Positions 20,201-38,624 of a DNA stretch of 62,000 nucleotides are shown one piece after another. Every line of letters starts with the position of its first letter. Position 1 is the stretch's first letter. The notes under the pieces are model-generated. The model did not search any database, was not told the DNA's origin, and saw nothing but the letters and a program-made list of their open reading frames with translations. Source of the DNA: Glandiceps talaboti (lineage: Eukaryota; Hemichordata; Enteropneusta; Spengelidae); contig NC_135560.1 of NCBI RefSeq assembly GCF_964340395.1, forward strand, positions 13,497,598-13,559,597, given 5' to 3'. A program made the position numbers and the translations under genes.

Positions 20201-21548
20201 ATCAGGTAAACATATGTGATAATAAATAACAGAACCCTATGCCATGTGAGTTCTAGTGTCACCTATGTATAAACTTTATCAATATACACGTAGTCAGTAC
20301 TGACTCAGTGAACTATCACCCCATCTTATCTTTATTATTACCGTTACAAAACTGTAATAAATTCAGCCAGTAACATCTCTTTTTCTAGCTTTACCCATTT
20401 CCTTATGATTGGACACAGATAGCTCAGAGAACATCCTTTAAAACTCTTTTGACATAGTAGTATTTTTGTACATACAATTATAAATTATTAAATTCTCACC
20501 TGCTGTGCTTCATATTTGTATACTGCTCGGAAAACCTTCACTAGACCTGCATTTAGAAAATGCAATGCATGTCTTAGTAGAATGTTACCAAATACCATCA
20601 AGTGTTGTTGATAGTGAAATGTTCATTCTAAAAACACTTTGGAACTGTGAGTTTGAAATAATTGCCATGTCTTGATTTGGTATTTGATTGATGAATGAAT
20701 ATAGACAAAGTGCATGTGTGTATTTGGTCTATTATTAGTGTGAAGTATATACTGATACCATATACACGTGGTACAAAAGGGGGAACTGAGTACCAGGAAG
20801 TGACTGAACCAGACTACAGCATAGGTGTTGTGTTGTTAATTCATACAAATTGGATCTTAAAAAAGTTACATTCATGATGTCAGTAACTTAGTAAAATCCT
20901 AACTCAGTGGTATAATTCAACTAAAGCATTTCATCTGCATGAACAAATCTCAAACTGCAACATCTTTAAAAGTGCTGTCACAGAAATCGGTAGTGCATGA
21001 ACACAATGGAATTTAAAGACATTTCAAATTCAAAAAAATGTCAGGCGTGCGCCATTGTTCGATGCTTAGCTTTGTCGATATTTATATGAAATCTTTGGTG
21101 TTAGATTTTCATCACGCTGAGACACTCAACACAAGGAGTTTACACGTAACTTTCAAAGGCGTGATACTATTAAACAAGAGTCAAGTTCCTCACTAAATTT
21201 GCATAATTTTAACACTCCTTTATATTACGTACAGTATATCTGCATCTCCCGTACGTCGTCTCATTAACCACAGAAACTAAACTTGAAGATCGATTACTCG
21301 TACACATATACTATCAAAAGCAATGCGATTAGTACGAAGATTTCATTACGATTACAAAGTAAATTATGGGAGTTTATAGTTTAGTTACATTGAAAACTGT
21401 GCAACTGCAAGTTTCTACAAAGTGGTAAAGGCGGATACATGTATACATGTATGTCTGGAGTTTCGAGTTGGACTTCGATGACAGTAAAATAATAGTACGG
21501 CTTACCTGGTTTGGGGGGTTTAGGAGGTGCCACTGTCGGTCTGGACAT
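15335..21548 (-). CDS. OSTF1: osteoclast-stimulating factor 1 (SH3 and ankyrin repeats)
   Basis: Nine minus-strand coding exons join without a frame error to 212 aa (human OSTF1 is 214): 21506-21548, 20500-20546, 19818-19868, 18359-18422, 17764-17855, 17382-17501, 16776-16854, 16011-16103 and 15335-15384, all GT-AG. Residues 1-15 are Pro-rich ([15 protein letters not shown]). About 16-70 form an SH3 domain: [20 protein letters not shown], the Trp pair ADWWKARC and the end GLIPSNY. About 73-180 carry ankyrin repeats ([36 protein letters not shown]). The acidic tail [10 protein letters not shown] matches the family's end. OSTF1 is an intracellular adaptor that binds Src-family and other signalling proteins; its vertebrate name reflects indirect stimulation of osteoclasts, which is not expected here. 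It shares a promoter region with divergent LINS1. Very confident identification. Confidence 0.96.
15390..15498. repeat. 29-bp tandem repeat beside the last OSTF1 acceptor
   Basis: Units begin at 15390, 15419, 15448 (shortened to 26 bases) and 15474, each with GGAGTAAACAAAACACCAAC or a variant. The first unit directly abuts the 3' splice site of OSTF1 exon 9, so on the minus strand each unit is a copy of its pyrimidine-rich tract. Confidence 0.9.
16404..16662. mobile_element. foldback element in OSTF1 intron 7
   Basis: Left arm 16404-16501 and right arm 16569-16662 are inverted copies. Shared segments include CACTTGGCACAGC, CAGAGACTT and TTTGATAAGAACAGTTTTAT. The loop is about 67 bases. Non-coding, so a MITE-like origin is inferred. 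Confidence 0.8.
17058..17332. repeat. (TATG)n-(TG)n microsatellite in OSTF1 intron 6
   Basis: TATG units then long TG runs with TATG interruptions. It lies about 50 bases downstream (minus strand) of the exon 6 donor at 17381. The long Cys/Val and Thr/His frames here are artefacts. Confidence 0.98.
18531..18783. repeat. 13-bp minisatellite in OSTF1 intron 3
   Basis: About 19 copies of ATTATGTGTTCAC or ATTATGTGTTTAC, with a few shortened units. All three frames are open, which explains the repetitive Cys/Val/His frames on the plus strand. Confidence 0.95.
18949..19204 (+). repeat. dispersed repeat family 1, copy a
   Basis: In OSTF1 intron 3. It aligns end to end with 30751-30986 in the same orientation: both begin CATGTCTTTGTTA, contain TACATAATGTCCAAATATGG and GGATGAAGAGAG, and end GATTTGAAGCCACAGATA. 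This copy carries an extra run of 13 G. No coding capacity seen. Confidence 0.85.
20019..20264 (+). repeat. dispersed repeat family 3, copy a
   Basis: In OSTF1 intron 2. The reverse complement of 28073-28330 aligns with it along most of its length (ACATATGTACCAGAGATTAC, CTAGTGGTATTTGCACTG, CATGTGAGTTCTAGTGT). Non-coding interspersed element. Confidence 0.75.
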
Positions 21549-21844
21549 TCTTCGTATGATGCCAAATATCCACAAAACGATTGACAGCTAGTAGCACAAA
21601 CAGTATTCGGCTGGAGCAGTCTCAGTGTGTAAATACCCAGAGTAGAGTTATCACTACTTCCGGGTTTGTGCGGTGTGCGCATGTCTCTTGTAGGGCTTCA
21701 CTTGATCTCGTATTCTCGCATTCTCAAATCCCGTTCCCGCGGTTTCGATCAGCTGTGTGAACCAAAACATCCGAGCGAACACACGTACACGCTGCAGAAC
21801 ATGTAGGAGCAACTCATCTGTACAGAATGTGAATTGGAGATGAC
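21549..21844. promoter_or_regulatory. bidirectional promoter region, OSTF1 / LINS1
   Basis: Only 296 bases separate the two divergent start codons. The interval is richer in CpG than its surroundings. It holds ACTTCCGG at 21656-21663, the consensus ETS/GABP site on the minus strand, and a GTGCGCATG motif close to an NRF1 half-site about 20 bases on. ETS and NRF1 sites are typical of shared TATA-less housekeeping promoters. No TATA box seen. Transcription start positions are not visible. Confidence 0.6.
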
Positions 21845-26264
<4,420 letters not shown>

Positions 26265-26509
26265 AATTGCTAATAGTACAGCGCCCTCTAGAGACAATAT
26301 CAGGGTGATGCTGTAATGTTGTGCACTTGCATTCGAGTATAAAAAGTAATTGACTCACACATGAACATACTCATTGCAGAGAAAATAGCTTCATCTTAAT
26401 GTTTTACAAAACGTGGTGTTAGTATGGCATACATACATACTAAAACATTTTTGATAATTTTTTTATAAGGTGTAGGTAGAAAATAGTATTTTTTTATGAA
26501 TTACTTTTA

Positions 26510-26600
26510 AATAAATCAAATTATGAAGTATGACAGACATTAAATTATGGTTTTGCAATTAATTTTTATTTTGAAGTTGCACAGTTTTATAAAAAATAAA
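26510..26600 (+). terminator. poly(A) signals of LINS1
   Basis: AATAAA occurs at 26510-26515 and again at 26595-26600, about 245 and 330 bases after the LINS1 stop. Both precede the foldback element at 26719, so the LINS1 transcript probably ends before it. Confidence 0.6.
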
Positions 26601-26718
26601 AAGACATGATTATTATAGGAAATTATCTCTTCTTACCATCTTTGATTGAAAGTGAGCTACATGACTCGTAATTAATACAACATCACAGGTAATTCTTGTA
26701 GACCATACATTACTTTAT

Positions 26719-27086
26719 ATACAGCCCATTTTAAGTTACCTACCATTCACTGGCTCTGTTTGATACAACCATGCAGAAACCATTATGAAACTGTACATTC
26801 TATGCTAAAAATAGCAAGATCACAATATCTTGCTACATTGTGTCTATTATGAAATAAACCATTTAAACATACTGCAACTAGATGCAGACACACAGGCACC
26901 AATGTTTTGACTTCTACATTTGAAGTCTTCATGGTGGCATGTTTATTTCATTTAGCCAAAATGTCGCAATAAACATTTACTCTATTCACTCAATCTTGCT
27001 ATCATAAAGTGTAGCATGTTTCTTATTAGTTTCTGTGTGGTTGTATCAAACAGAGCTGGTGAATGGAAACTTGAAATGGGCTGTAT
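26719..27086. mobile_element. foldback/MITE-like element at the 3' end of METTL27-like gene A
   Basis: A 368-base inverted repeat whose outer ends are ATACAGCCCATTT on the plus strand and its complement at 27074-27086. Arms share CTCTGTTTGATACAACCA, CAGAAAC and ATAGCAAGAT, and inner parts share GAAATAAAC. The centre is a small hairpin, GACTTC/GAAGTC around TACATTT. It lies between the convergent ends of LINS1 and METTL27-like A, with its right end 15 bases past the methyltransferase stop codon. On the minus strand AATAAA occurs at 26942-26947, inside the element. Confidence 0.85.
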
Positions 27087-27101
27087 CATCACATATCTAC
27101 A

Positions 27102-29844
27102 TTATTTTCTGCATGGTCTGTAGTATAGCAGACTACCAGTCTTTCCCTGCATGTAATCCTCCACGGTTACTTCATGAATTTTTTCCATCAGTCCCTGACT
27201 GATGTATTCATCTACCGTAGGTTTGACTTCTTCTGATTGTGTTTCACTCTCCATTGTAGCTAGCACAGTATAACCATCTGTAGAGAACATGATAAAGATA
27301 AAATACTGCTTTGCTCATCAAATTACCTATTAATAACACAAAAAATTTATGGACAAATTTAGGAATTGCTAATTTTTTAGTCTATAAAGGAAGGGAAATC
27401 AGTTAACTAAATAACACTGTGCAATTGCTTTATCTCAATTTGCATTAGATAAGGCCAGTAACAACAACGTTATCTGTTCCAATACTCTTATCATCCCTAA
27501 CCTAATATCATAGCCGCAATAAAAGGCTGGACAATTCACCAAAAAATCATTCTCTGGGTGCAGAGAACACTTGCCAAATTCTATATAGAACCCCCATTGT
27601 GTAAAAAGTGTCTTGTGAAAATGGAATTGAAAATTATTTGAAACAGTGTATCCAAGTTGGAGAGGAGTATAACGAAACTTATATGCACTACATGTATATC
27701 CTTTCTGTTGTCTGAGTGCCAAAATGTTGTATATACTTGTTTGATAGTCTAATATTTTTCAGACTTCTGTAAAAATGACATACCTGATTTAGTGACCCTT
27801 AGCCATTCCTTTAAACCTTTGATATCAAGGAACATTCCGGCACCAACCAACACAACCACGTCATAGCTCCCTGTGTAAAGATGGAATAAATATCAAATCA
27901 CTAGTATATAGATAATATGGTAGAACCCAATGACATGTGAGTGCAAGTGTGGCATACTCGGGTATTTGCACAAGTGCTTGTGGTGTTCTCTCTACCCGTA
28001 CTTTCATGTGCATAGTAACTAAGTGAAAGTGCAGCGGAAAACAGTGCAAGCGTGAGTGCAAATACCCCTGAGTACCCACACTGGAACTCATGTGAAACGG
28101 TGTTCTGTTATTATAACAGATGTTTGTCTGAAATGGCAAATTACCATACAAATCATACAGCGCTATCATGCAATTTCATTGTGTGTAGCGAAAGAGCACG
28201 TCCTCATTTGTATTCATTTGCATGCATACAGGTATGTAATATAATGTTTCTGAGGTTTTTGGTATTGCACGACAGTGAAAATACCACTCGTGTGTGTACA
28301 CCAGTTAAAGTAATCTCTGCACATATGTAATATCTTGGTCTGAGTAGCTCTATGGATGACTATAACATGACTAGACAAAGTCATCTCTTTGTGGCAATTT
28401 TCTTTTCAGGAATTTTTCTGTTTGTTGCAAGTACATGTAAAGGTTCGATAATAAGTCAGTATAGTTTTAACATTGTGAGAGATTTGCTCAAGATTTAAAC
28501 TTGTCACTACACTACCTACAAATATTAGTGACCATTAATAAATAGATACAACATCTTTTAAAATATAATTGACCAATTTTTAGTGACCATATCCTTGGTA
28601 TTTGATGAAAAAAATGTCCCAGTCGCAGCTCGAGCGGCTTTAAGAACTTAGATTTTCAGGGGAATTAAACTGGACCCTGTGGTGTATTTGACCTTAAAGC
28701 ATCTTCACTCACCAGTTTGAAAACTCATCTCTTTATCAGGACTCAGCTCTTCCCTATAAATTTTCCGATATACTTTCTTTTCTTTGGCAATTTTGATGCA
28801 TTCTTCTGAAATATCTACACCATCAATATTGCGGTATCCAACTTTGTACAACTGAAAAAGAAAAGGCGTCAAAAATTTTGAACAATATGTTAGGAAAAGT
28901 GATTAAGTAGCCAGGTATGGTATGAAAAAACAAAACACAGGACAACTCAACATAAAGGATGGAAACATTTTGACTAAATATGTGTAGGATTTTATGCAAC
29001 TGGTTCCAGGCATGTCACTTAAAGCTGCACTATTAAACTGCAACTGGAATGTTAAAAAAAAATGTTTTGTAAGATACCAAAACTTACTTATAATATCATA
29101 CACCATAAATAGTATTGCATCACCTGTCACCTGTGGGTAAATGAATTTTTTATAGCTCTATACAAATAAGTCAAATCAAATTGATTTTTTGGGTCCACAT
29201 CCTAAAAATCACTGAGCGCCCTCAACGGTGACCATGACTTCAGCCTGTTACTGTACTACTTATAGATAACATTGACCACTGATTAACATGTGCAATGTCT
29301 AATGTATAGGTATTTTAACAATTTTCAGTGACTATGTTGTGGTTGTCAGATCAAAAAATGATATTCCAGTTACGGTTTTGACATGGCGACAGTTACAAAA
29401 CCAAGATTTCGCTCAAGATTTAAACTTGTCACTAGACTACCTACAGATAATATTGATCATTAACTAACAGATATAATGTCTTTTTACAATTTTGAATGAA
29501 TAAATCTTTGATTACTTGATGAAAAAAACGTCCCAGTTGCAACTAGTGTAAGTTTAAGTAGCTGTACACAGTAAGTATATATCACACCTGTAAGGAGTCC
29601 TTTGTTGATGTCATTAAAAGGCATTTTCTCAACATTTAGGTCCTTACACTATTTCTATGTTATATGGTCTAAATACCTATTTGCTAATTGCAAATGTTAA
29701 CACAATGCTACATGTTAAATTTTTAGTATGCAGCAAAATCACCCCAGGCCCCCTCTCAAAACCCCTACCAAAAACAACCCCCCAAGAAACCAAAAGAACA
29801 AAAAAAAACAAAAAACAAAAAAAGAACAAGCAAACAAACAAAAA

Positions 29845-29891
<47 letters not shown>

Positions 29892-30605
29892 CAATCAGCT
29901 CAATTGATTACGCTCCTCTAAAAACATAGGCGAATTGCTAAGTTTACCTCTTCACCTACTAGTCCTGTACAGCAACCTAAATCAAGTATTGTACCATCTT
30001 TGTTGGGAAACAATTTCAGCAAAGACTCTGCCACATGTTTGGGACCATTATAGTTCATACCTTTGACTTCCTGTAAATGGGAATTTTAAAAAACACATAT
30101 ATAATGTTATTCCTGGTACAAACCTATAGTAGCATAATGGCCTTATATATTTCATAATTCAACACCCTGGGGGGTATGCCATTGCAGCCTCTATAAAGTG
30201 CATACAGAACTAATCTTCTATCTTATGAGTTCCCAATTTTTACAGCTGAGGTGACTAAAAAAGAATCACCATTCAATTTTTGCCAGAGATTTTTTGCCAC
30301 TCATGAGCAAATGGTAGTGGAACGAGCAACTGAACCAGCCACAATAAACATACAAGGCAGCAACAACTGGATTAGAATATCAGGCAATGATTGCATATAT
30401 CCATAGCATATGTCACGGATGGATTTCCTGTTATAGTGACCATAACCAGGTTAAAAGGTCAAATGAAATGTGACAGTACATATACCTCGTCATAGTTTTT
30501 ACTCCAGTTATCAAAGGCTTCTTCCATTTTTTGTGGATCATATGTGTCACCTATGCCATGAGCCGGGTGATCAGCAGCTAAGTATGGTCCATCACAATCA
30601 GCCAT
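27102..30605 (-). CDS. METTL27-like SAM-dependent methyltransferase (copy A)
   Basis: Five minus-strand exons give 214 aa: 30486-30605, 29948-30070, 28713-28851, 27784-27870 and 27102-27277. This is a class I Rossmann-fold methyltransferase of the METTL27 (WBSCR27) group. SAM-binding motif I is DLGCCTG at residues 70-76, preceded by the family's YNGPKHVAE; post-I acidic motif is GVDISEE (about 92-98); then SYDVVVLVGAGMFLDI and the loop WLRVTKSGD(GY). The N-terminal FDNWSKNYDE matches the YDxWAxxYD segment of the family. An in-frame upstream ATG at 30735-30737 would add residues coded by a GATGA repeat and is not preferred. The substrate of METTL27 is not established, so none is assigned. Copy B (32892-35344) is a tandem duplicate. 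Its 3' UTR enters the foldback element at once. Confidence 0.9.
27919..28112. repeat. inverted repeat in gene A intron 3
   Basis: Arms near 27928-27980 and 28035-28100 are inverted copies (CATGTGAGTGCAAGTGTGG; GGGTATTTGCAC). It is continuous with the family 3 repeat at 28073-28330 and may be one end of that element folded on itself. Confidence 0.65.
28073..28330 (-). repeat. dispersed repeat family 3, copy b
   Basis: Reverse-complement match to 20019-20264. Located in intron 3 of METTL27-like A. Overlapping open frames of 62 to 102 codons on both strands come from this element and are not called. Confidence 0.75.
28484..28652 (+). repeat. dispersed repeat family 2, partial copy c
   Basis: Matches the last third of the copies at 29018-29556 and 53290-53815: CTCAAGATTTAAACTTGTCA, ACTACCTACA, and the terminal AAAAATGTCCCAGTCGCAGC. 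It ends about 60 bases left of exon 3 of METTL27-like A. Confidence 0.75.
29018..29556 (+). repeat. dispersed repeat family 2, copy a
   Basis: About 540 bases in METTL27-like A intron 2. Aligns along its length with 53290-53815 in the synaptotagmin intron (AAAAAAAATGTTTTGT, AAATCAAATTGATTTTT, GATTAACATGT, CTCAAGATTTAAAC). No open frame of note, so probably a non-autonomous element. Confidence 0.85.
29755..29890. repeat. A-rich stretch and (CAGA)n microsatellite
   Basis: A-rich sequence followed by about ten CAGA units (29848-29887), about 60 bases from the exon 2 donor of METTL27-like A. Confidence 0.9.
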
Positions 30606-30750
30606 GCTGTTTTTTTCTTGAGTCTTTTGAATCTTTAGTGCAACGAGGAGATGAGACAAAATTTCAAATTCAATAAGGAGCTGAGATGAGATGAGATGAG
30701 ATGAGATGAGATAAATTTCAAATTCAAATGAAGCCATCCATAGTCACCAC

Positions 30751-30986
30751 CATGTCTTTGTTAGTCATCACAAACTTCTGCCCAGTCATAAGTTAGTATT
30801 CATTACATAATGTCCAAATATGGTGTATCTGTCATGTCAGGACACTACTTACACATTGTTTACATCAGTTGGAGGTTTACTCATTTGCATGAACAATTAA
30901 CTTTTGGTACATAATAACATTACTCATAGAGTCAGATAGGATGAAGAGAGTTCTTGAGATTTGAAGCCACAGATAGCTTCTAGACT
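30751..30986 (+). repeat. dispersed repeat family 1, copy b
   Basis: Same-orientation match to 18949-19204. It lies about 150 bases upstream of the METTL27-like A start codon, in its probable promoter or 5' UTR. Confidence 0.85.
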
Positions 30987-32130
30987 ACTCTCACATATAC
31001 ATATGACTATTTGATGTAAACAACGATTTAGAAATTAATTGACTGTTAATTATTTATTGACTTAATTTGCATCTCCTTAGGGAACGACCAGGATTTATGG
31101 CAGGGGGACCTCAGGAGAAAATATTTTCATTTTGGAATTGTTTCTACCGTGACCGTCTGCTCGCGCTCTAAACACATGCTATGCCCCCCCCCCCCCCAAC
31201 TGAAACCAAGAACTTTGGTAGTCCCCCAGACACACAGGTTCTGTAATTGGCTGCAACATCAACTATATGGGTAGTACAATATCGTGGCAAAGCTGCAGAC
31301 GATTTTGCAAACATTATTTACAACAAAGGTAAAAGTCTAAAGATTAGTCTATATTACATTACAATTTACATGTATTATACTAATACTATTAAAGTTGAGT
31401 GCTTCGCAGTAACTGTGTGATTTCCAAGAATAATTGACTCACCTAGTAATAATTATGGGCAGTTTGAAATTTACAACTTCAATGTATCAAACGTCAAAAA
31501 ACAGGTGTGGTTAGCTCGAGGCGAGGGGACGCGATCGGGAATGGCATTAAATGTCACCTGACCTGACCTCAGCTACGTGACCTCAATATGTTGAACACAA
31601 TGTAAACAATATTATCTGAGTCTATATATAGTCTATTCCTGCCAGCAGCGGGGAAGAATGAGCGCCACCACAGGTATATTTGTGAAATTGTCAAATTTTA
31701 ACTTCTGGCTGGAGTAGCGTTCAGTTAAGACGCCATAATGTCCGATGCAGGCAGTAAAACAATATTCTGGCTCATTATAGAAGATTTGTTGTGTGTATTC
31801 AACATATCCTCAACGCGTTTGTATTGGAAAGGCATCTCGAATAGAACGGACATTTATTCTTGAATAATTTCCCATCGCATGTATCGCGCCCTCTAGCGTA
31901 AATAAATATGTACAATATTTTGAATAAAGATCGTATAATTATACAATTATATACTGACCAATAACTCTGGAAATATATGCGCTCAAAGAACTCATGGGCC
32001 TCTAGCACAGAGACTTGTCTGGTTGATACGAAAGCTACACAACTGCAGAATTTCTTGAGATACGTCTGTCTACACACAGGGAGCTGTGGTCGATAATCTG
32101 ATTACTTTGTTGTGGTGGAATAAAATTGTG

Positions 32131-32290
32131 ACACCACACCACACCAAACCACACCACACCACACCACACCACACCACACCACTGTGACAACACACCACAT
32201 CACATCACATCACACCACACCACACCACACCACACCACACCACACCACTGTGACACCACATCACATCACATCACACCACACCACACCGTA
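32131..32290. repeat. (CACAC)n pentanucleotide array
   Basis: CACAC/CACCA units in three blocks separated by CACTGTGACA, which recurs near 32178 and 32245, so a higher-order unit of about 65 bases has been duplicated. Confidence 0.9.
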
Positions 32291-32891
32291 TCATAAATCA
32301 CACATCTCGTCTCATATATCATATCATAAACTTCATACACATACAAATGGCACATCACATTGATCAGAAATTCATAAACTGCCATAGCACATATAAATTA
32401 TGATATCGAATCAAATATATCGGTATCATTTAATATATTCCAGGTATACAATGATTTGGATAAAGAGTGAGAACTATGTATCAATTATGTTAACCAGACA
32501 CACTTGTTTTTTGTTTGATATTCATATATTTGGTAAAGATTTGTTTGCATCGGAATAAAATGTACAGAACGTCTACTGAAAAGAGAGTATTAAAAATGTA
32601 TACAAATGTATGTGGAAAAATAGTTGAGAGGCATCTCAAAAAGTTTGACAGATCTAGAGCTCATACCCCTCCACAACAACAACAACAACAACAACAACAA
32701 AACAGAAACAAAATAAACAATAAAAAATATAAGAAAACAAATATAAGTACGGTCGTTGATTGTAGTACAAAGTTATGAAGCTAAGCTAAGTATTGTAATT
32801 TCAAAAATAAAGAGAAATCATGTAATTCATACATCGAATCATAATTCACATCATGACATAATATTTCAGATAGCAAAACATAATGATTATA

Positions 32892-35344
<2,453 letters not shown>

Positions 35345-36300
35345 CGTTGTGCCGCCTCATATAGTGACGTACGTTACAATATAAGGGTCAACGTTTCAAA
35401 TTGCAAAAACGCTGGAAATAACAAACACGAAATTTAAAAAAAATAGCGCGATTCAGAACAAGCATTCGTACCATTTTGTTGGTATATACATGTATTCTAT
35501 ATGAAATGTTTCCTATATAAGAAACTACATCAGTGTGTCTGCGTATGCGCTCCGATAGACACACCTTGAAGTAACGGAGATATACAGAGCTATATACTCT
35601 CATTGAAATGTGCTGTGCACATTTTCAATATATTTGGTTTGTACTGCTATCTATCGATTGATATATCCATCCTTGATTTTAGAATATAAATCACTTGATA
35701 ATACACATAAATCATTGGAGTACCCACCGTATATACGCCTTGCAGGTCAGTCTTAGCACAACGGGGGCAAGATATTACTTCCGGGACTGTCTGCGTGTTG
35801 ACCTTAAACGCGAGGTGACGAGGGTATGTAGGGTCGCAGTGGACGGTAAATTGTTCGTAAAGCTGGATTGTTGGTAACTATTCGCCTGTTATCATTCACG
35901 AGTTGTCTTATTAACAAAGAATCAATGAGATTTGTCTCTGTTCAATGATAAAATATAAGGTGGCTTAAAACACAATTTTACAATTTCAAATAAGTTACCT
36001 TTTTCCCCCCGCCGTGCTTTGACTAAGCTTATGTTTACGAACCTCTGTCACAGCAAGTTAACATGCATCGTAGTTGGAGAAAGTGTATTAATATGATAAT
36101 AAATATCAAGTTGTCCATGGTATGGACGTTTAATACTAATTTCAGACGACTTAGTAACTAAGAAAGTTTGCAACTTGAGCAACCAATACAGAAATATCAT
36201 CCACAATATTTCAAAATGCAAACCACCATCATTTGGTTTTGCTAAAAACTAACTGATAAAACAGGTTAATAGTTACAATAATTGCAGCGTTATTCTTTGA
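35345..36300. promoter_or_regulatory. probable promoter region of METTL27-like B
   Basis: Upstream of the copy B start codon. A CpG-richer patch at about 35740-35860 includes ACTTCCGG at 35777-35784, a consensus ETS-type site. A 60-codon plus-strand frame in the patch is rejected as a gene. No TATA box was identified with confidence. Confidence 0.4.
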
Positions 36301-36352
36301 TTTTTGTTTTCTAGCTTTTTATCGTTCCTAGATTAGCACTATTTTTTGCCTA

Positions 36353-36481
36353 CGTGTATGTATGTATGTATGTATGTATGTATGTATGTATGTATGTATG
36401 TATGTATGTATGTATGTATGTATGTATGTATGTATGTATGTATGTATGTATGTATGTATGTATGTATGTATGTATGTATGT

Positions 36482-36535
<54 letters not shown>

Positions 36536-36695
36536 GTATGCATGCATGCATGCATGCATGCATGCATGTATGTATGTATGTATGTATGTATGTATGTATG
36601 TATGTATGTATGTATGTATGTATGTATGTATGTATGTATGTATGTATGTATGTATGTATGCATGCATGCATGCATGTATGTATGTATGTATGTAT
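36353..36695. repeat. (TATG)n microsatellite with CATG blocks
   Basis: About 85 tetranucleotide units; internal TGTG block near 36484 and CATG blocks near 36540 and 36660. Long Cys/Met/Tyr/Val frames are artefacts. Confidence 0.98.
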
Positions 36696-38145
36696 GGCTG
36701 ATGAGCGATTTGATATATCTTGTCCCCTCGACATCATTTCAGTTATTCATTGTTTGTTTGTCAGTATCTACTCTCATGAGATGCATAACAAGTTTTCAAA
36801 CGATGATACAGGTCAAAGGTGAAAAAATAGTAGTTTCCAATATCTTGGGAGGGGGGGGGGTCCTGTTTTGCAAGGTCTGTATATTACTATTACCGACTCG
36901 GCCAAGTTGTCGATGGAGAGCGCCTCAAGTGTTAGAAATAGTAAAATTCTTTGCCCAATCGATAACGCCTGGAAATGTCCTTTCAACATTCTACGTGATG
37001 TACCGGTATTTATAGATATTAGAAAGTGTGTCAGATAAAAGAATTAAATAAGTTAACCTGTAGGGAATGTACAAATAACCTGATTACTGTCAGGTTACTA
37101 AATTTATTAAAGGTTTAGAAGGAATGTAATTGAAATCCTTCTGTATGAAATAATCAATTATAATCACTTCAAACTCTACATACTGCCACCTTCGTGAAAT
37201 CATTTTATCTCGTCTACAGATGACCTTCAGGGATCTTGGGAGCATCTTTACATGTGACGGACACAATAAACCTGATTGTAAGAAACGATATCAATATTGT
37301 CATGTACAGTTTTTTAAAAACATGTTTTATTAATTTTATGCTTTTTTAATTTCATGTCCCTGACAGGTTGACATTTATTTGCATCAATTTCTTCAGATCT
37401 CCAAATTCAGCCCCCCCCCCCCCGTCCTGGGAAATTCAGCCCCCCCCCCCCCGTCCTGCTTACAGTTGGACCAACGTTTATTTTTCTATAACATGTGAAA
37501 ATGTCTATGATGCATACTAGGGGCGAGGATACTCACATGGTATAATATAGTAAGGGTATGTATATATGAACTGCGGATTTTATTCCCCCACCCTCATCAG
37601 GTTATTTTACTCATGTAGACTTCGACGCTTGATCATTATGTAGATGTTTGACCCCCTCCCCTCATTTGAATGCATGTATCACTTTTTAACCCAGACTTGT
37701 TGACTCCTATTTAATCTGTAGAGTTTGTGTTTAAGCAATTTGAATCCACCAGAGTAAGCCTGTACCCAGCCAAGTGTTTGTGATATAGTCAGTATGAAGA
37801 AAAATGTTTACGTGAAACGGAATACAATTTTGAATTACAATTGTATAGGTACATGAGATGTATGGTTAATGCTGTCTTGGGGGCAATTAGCATAATTGTA
37901 CATTGTAAGTCAATTATGCAAACTGTGGAAAGGAGATAAAAGTCACAAAGTGGACTGTTACAAGACTTGGCAAAAAACACTCCAGTATAAATGTGTTCCA
38001 TGCTGACACCTCATTGTTACGACTGAAAAATAGAAATTCTAGAACTGATTAATGATACAAGTAGTAAGAAGAGAGACAAATCATATAGAATATCACGTAT
38101 GTCTGTCATCTAAATCGAAAGTGTACTGAAAACAATCTCGAGAAG

Positions 38146-38624
<479 letters not shown>

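Larger units (their letters stand above)
30606..32891. other. intergenic region between METTL27-like A and B
   Basis: Contains a (GATGA)n run (30676-30712), repeat family 1 copy b (30751-30986), a C run near 31186, a CpG-richer patch at about 31490-31680 that could hold the promoter of copy A, and a (CACAC/CACCA)n array (32131-32290). A minus-strand frame near 31960-32060 (VLEAHEFFERIYFQSYW) looks somewhat protein-like but lacks clear splice sites. (CAA)n at 32676-32702. No gene called. Confidence 0.45.

Noticed and set aside
30606-30737. N-terminal extension of METTL27-like A to an upstream in-frame ATG
   Set aside because: The added residues come from a GATGA microsatellite and do not resemble the family; the ATG at 30603-30605 gives a normal start.
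31738-31866. 42-codon plus-strand frame starting MSDAGSKTIF
   Set aside because: Short, no splice partner and no recognisable family.
35695-35877. 60-codon plus-strand frame after a TTGCAG site
   Set aside because: Better explained as the CpG-richer promoter patch of METTL27-like B on the other strand; no partner exons.
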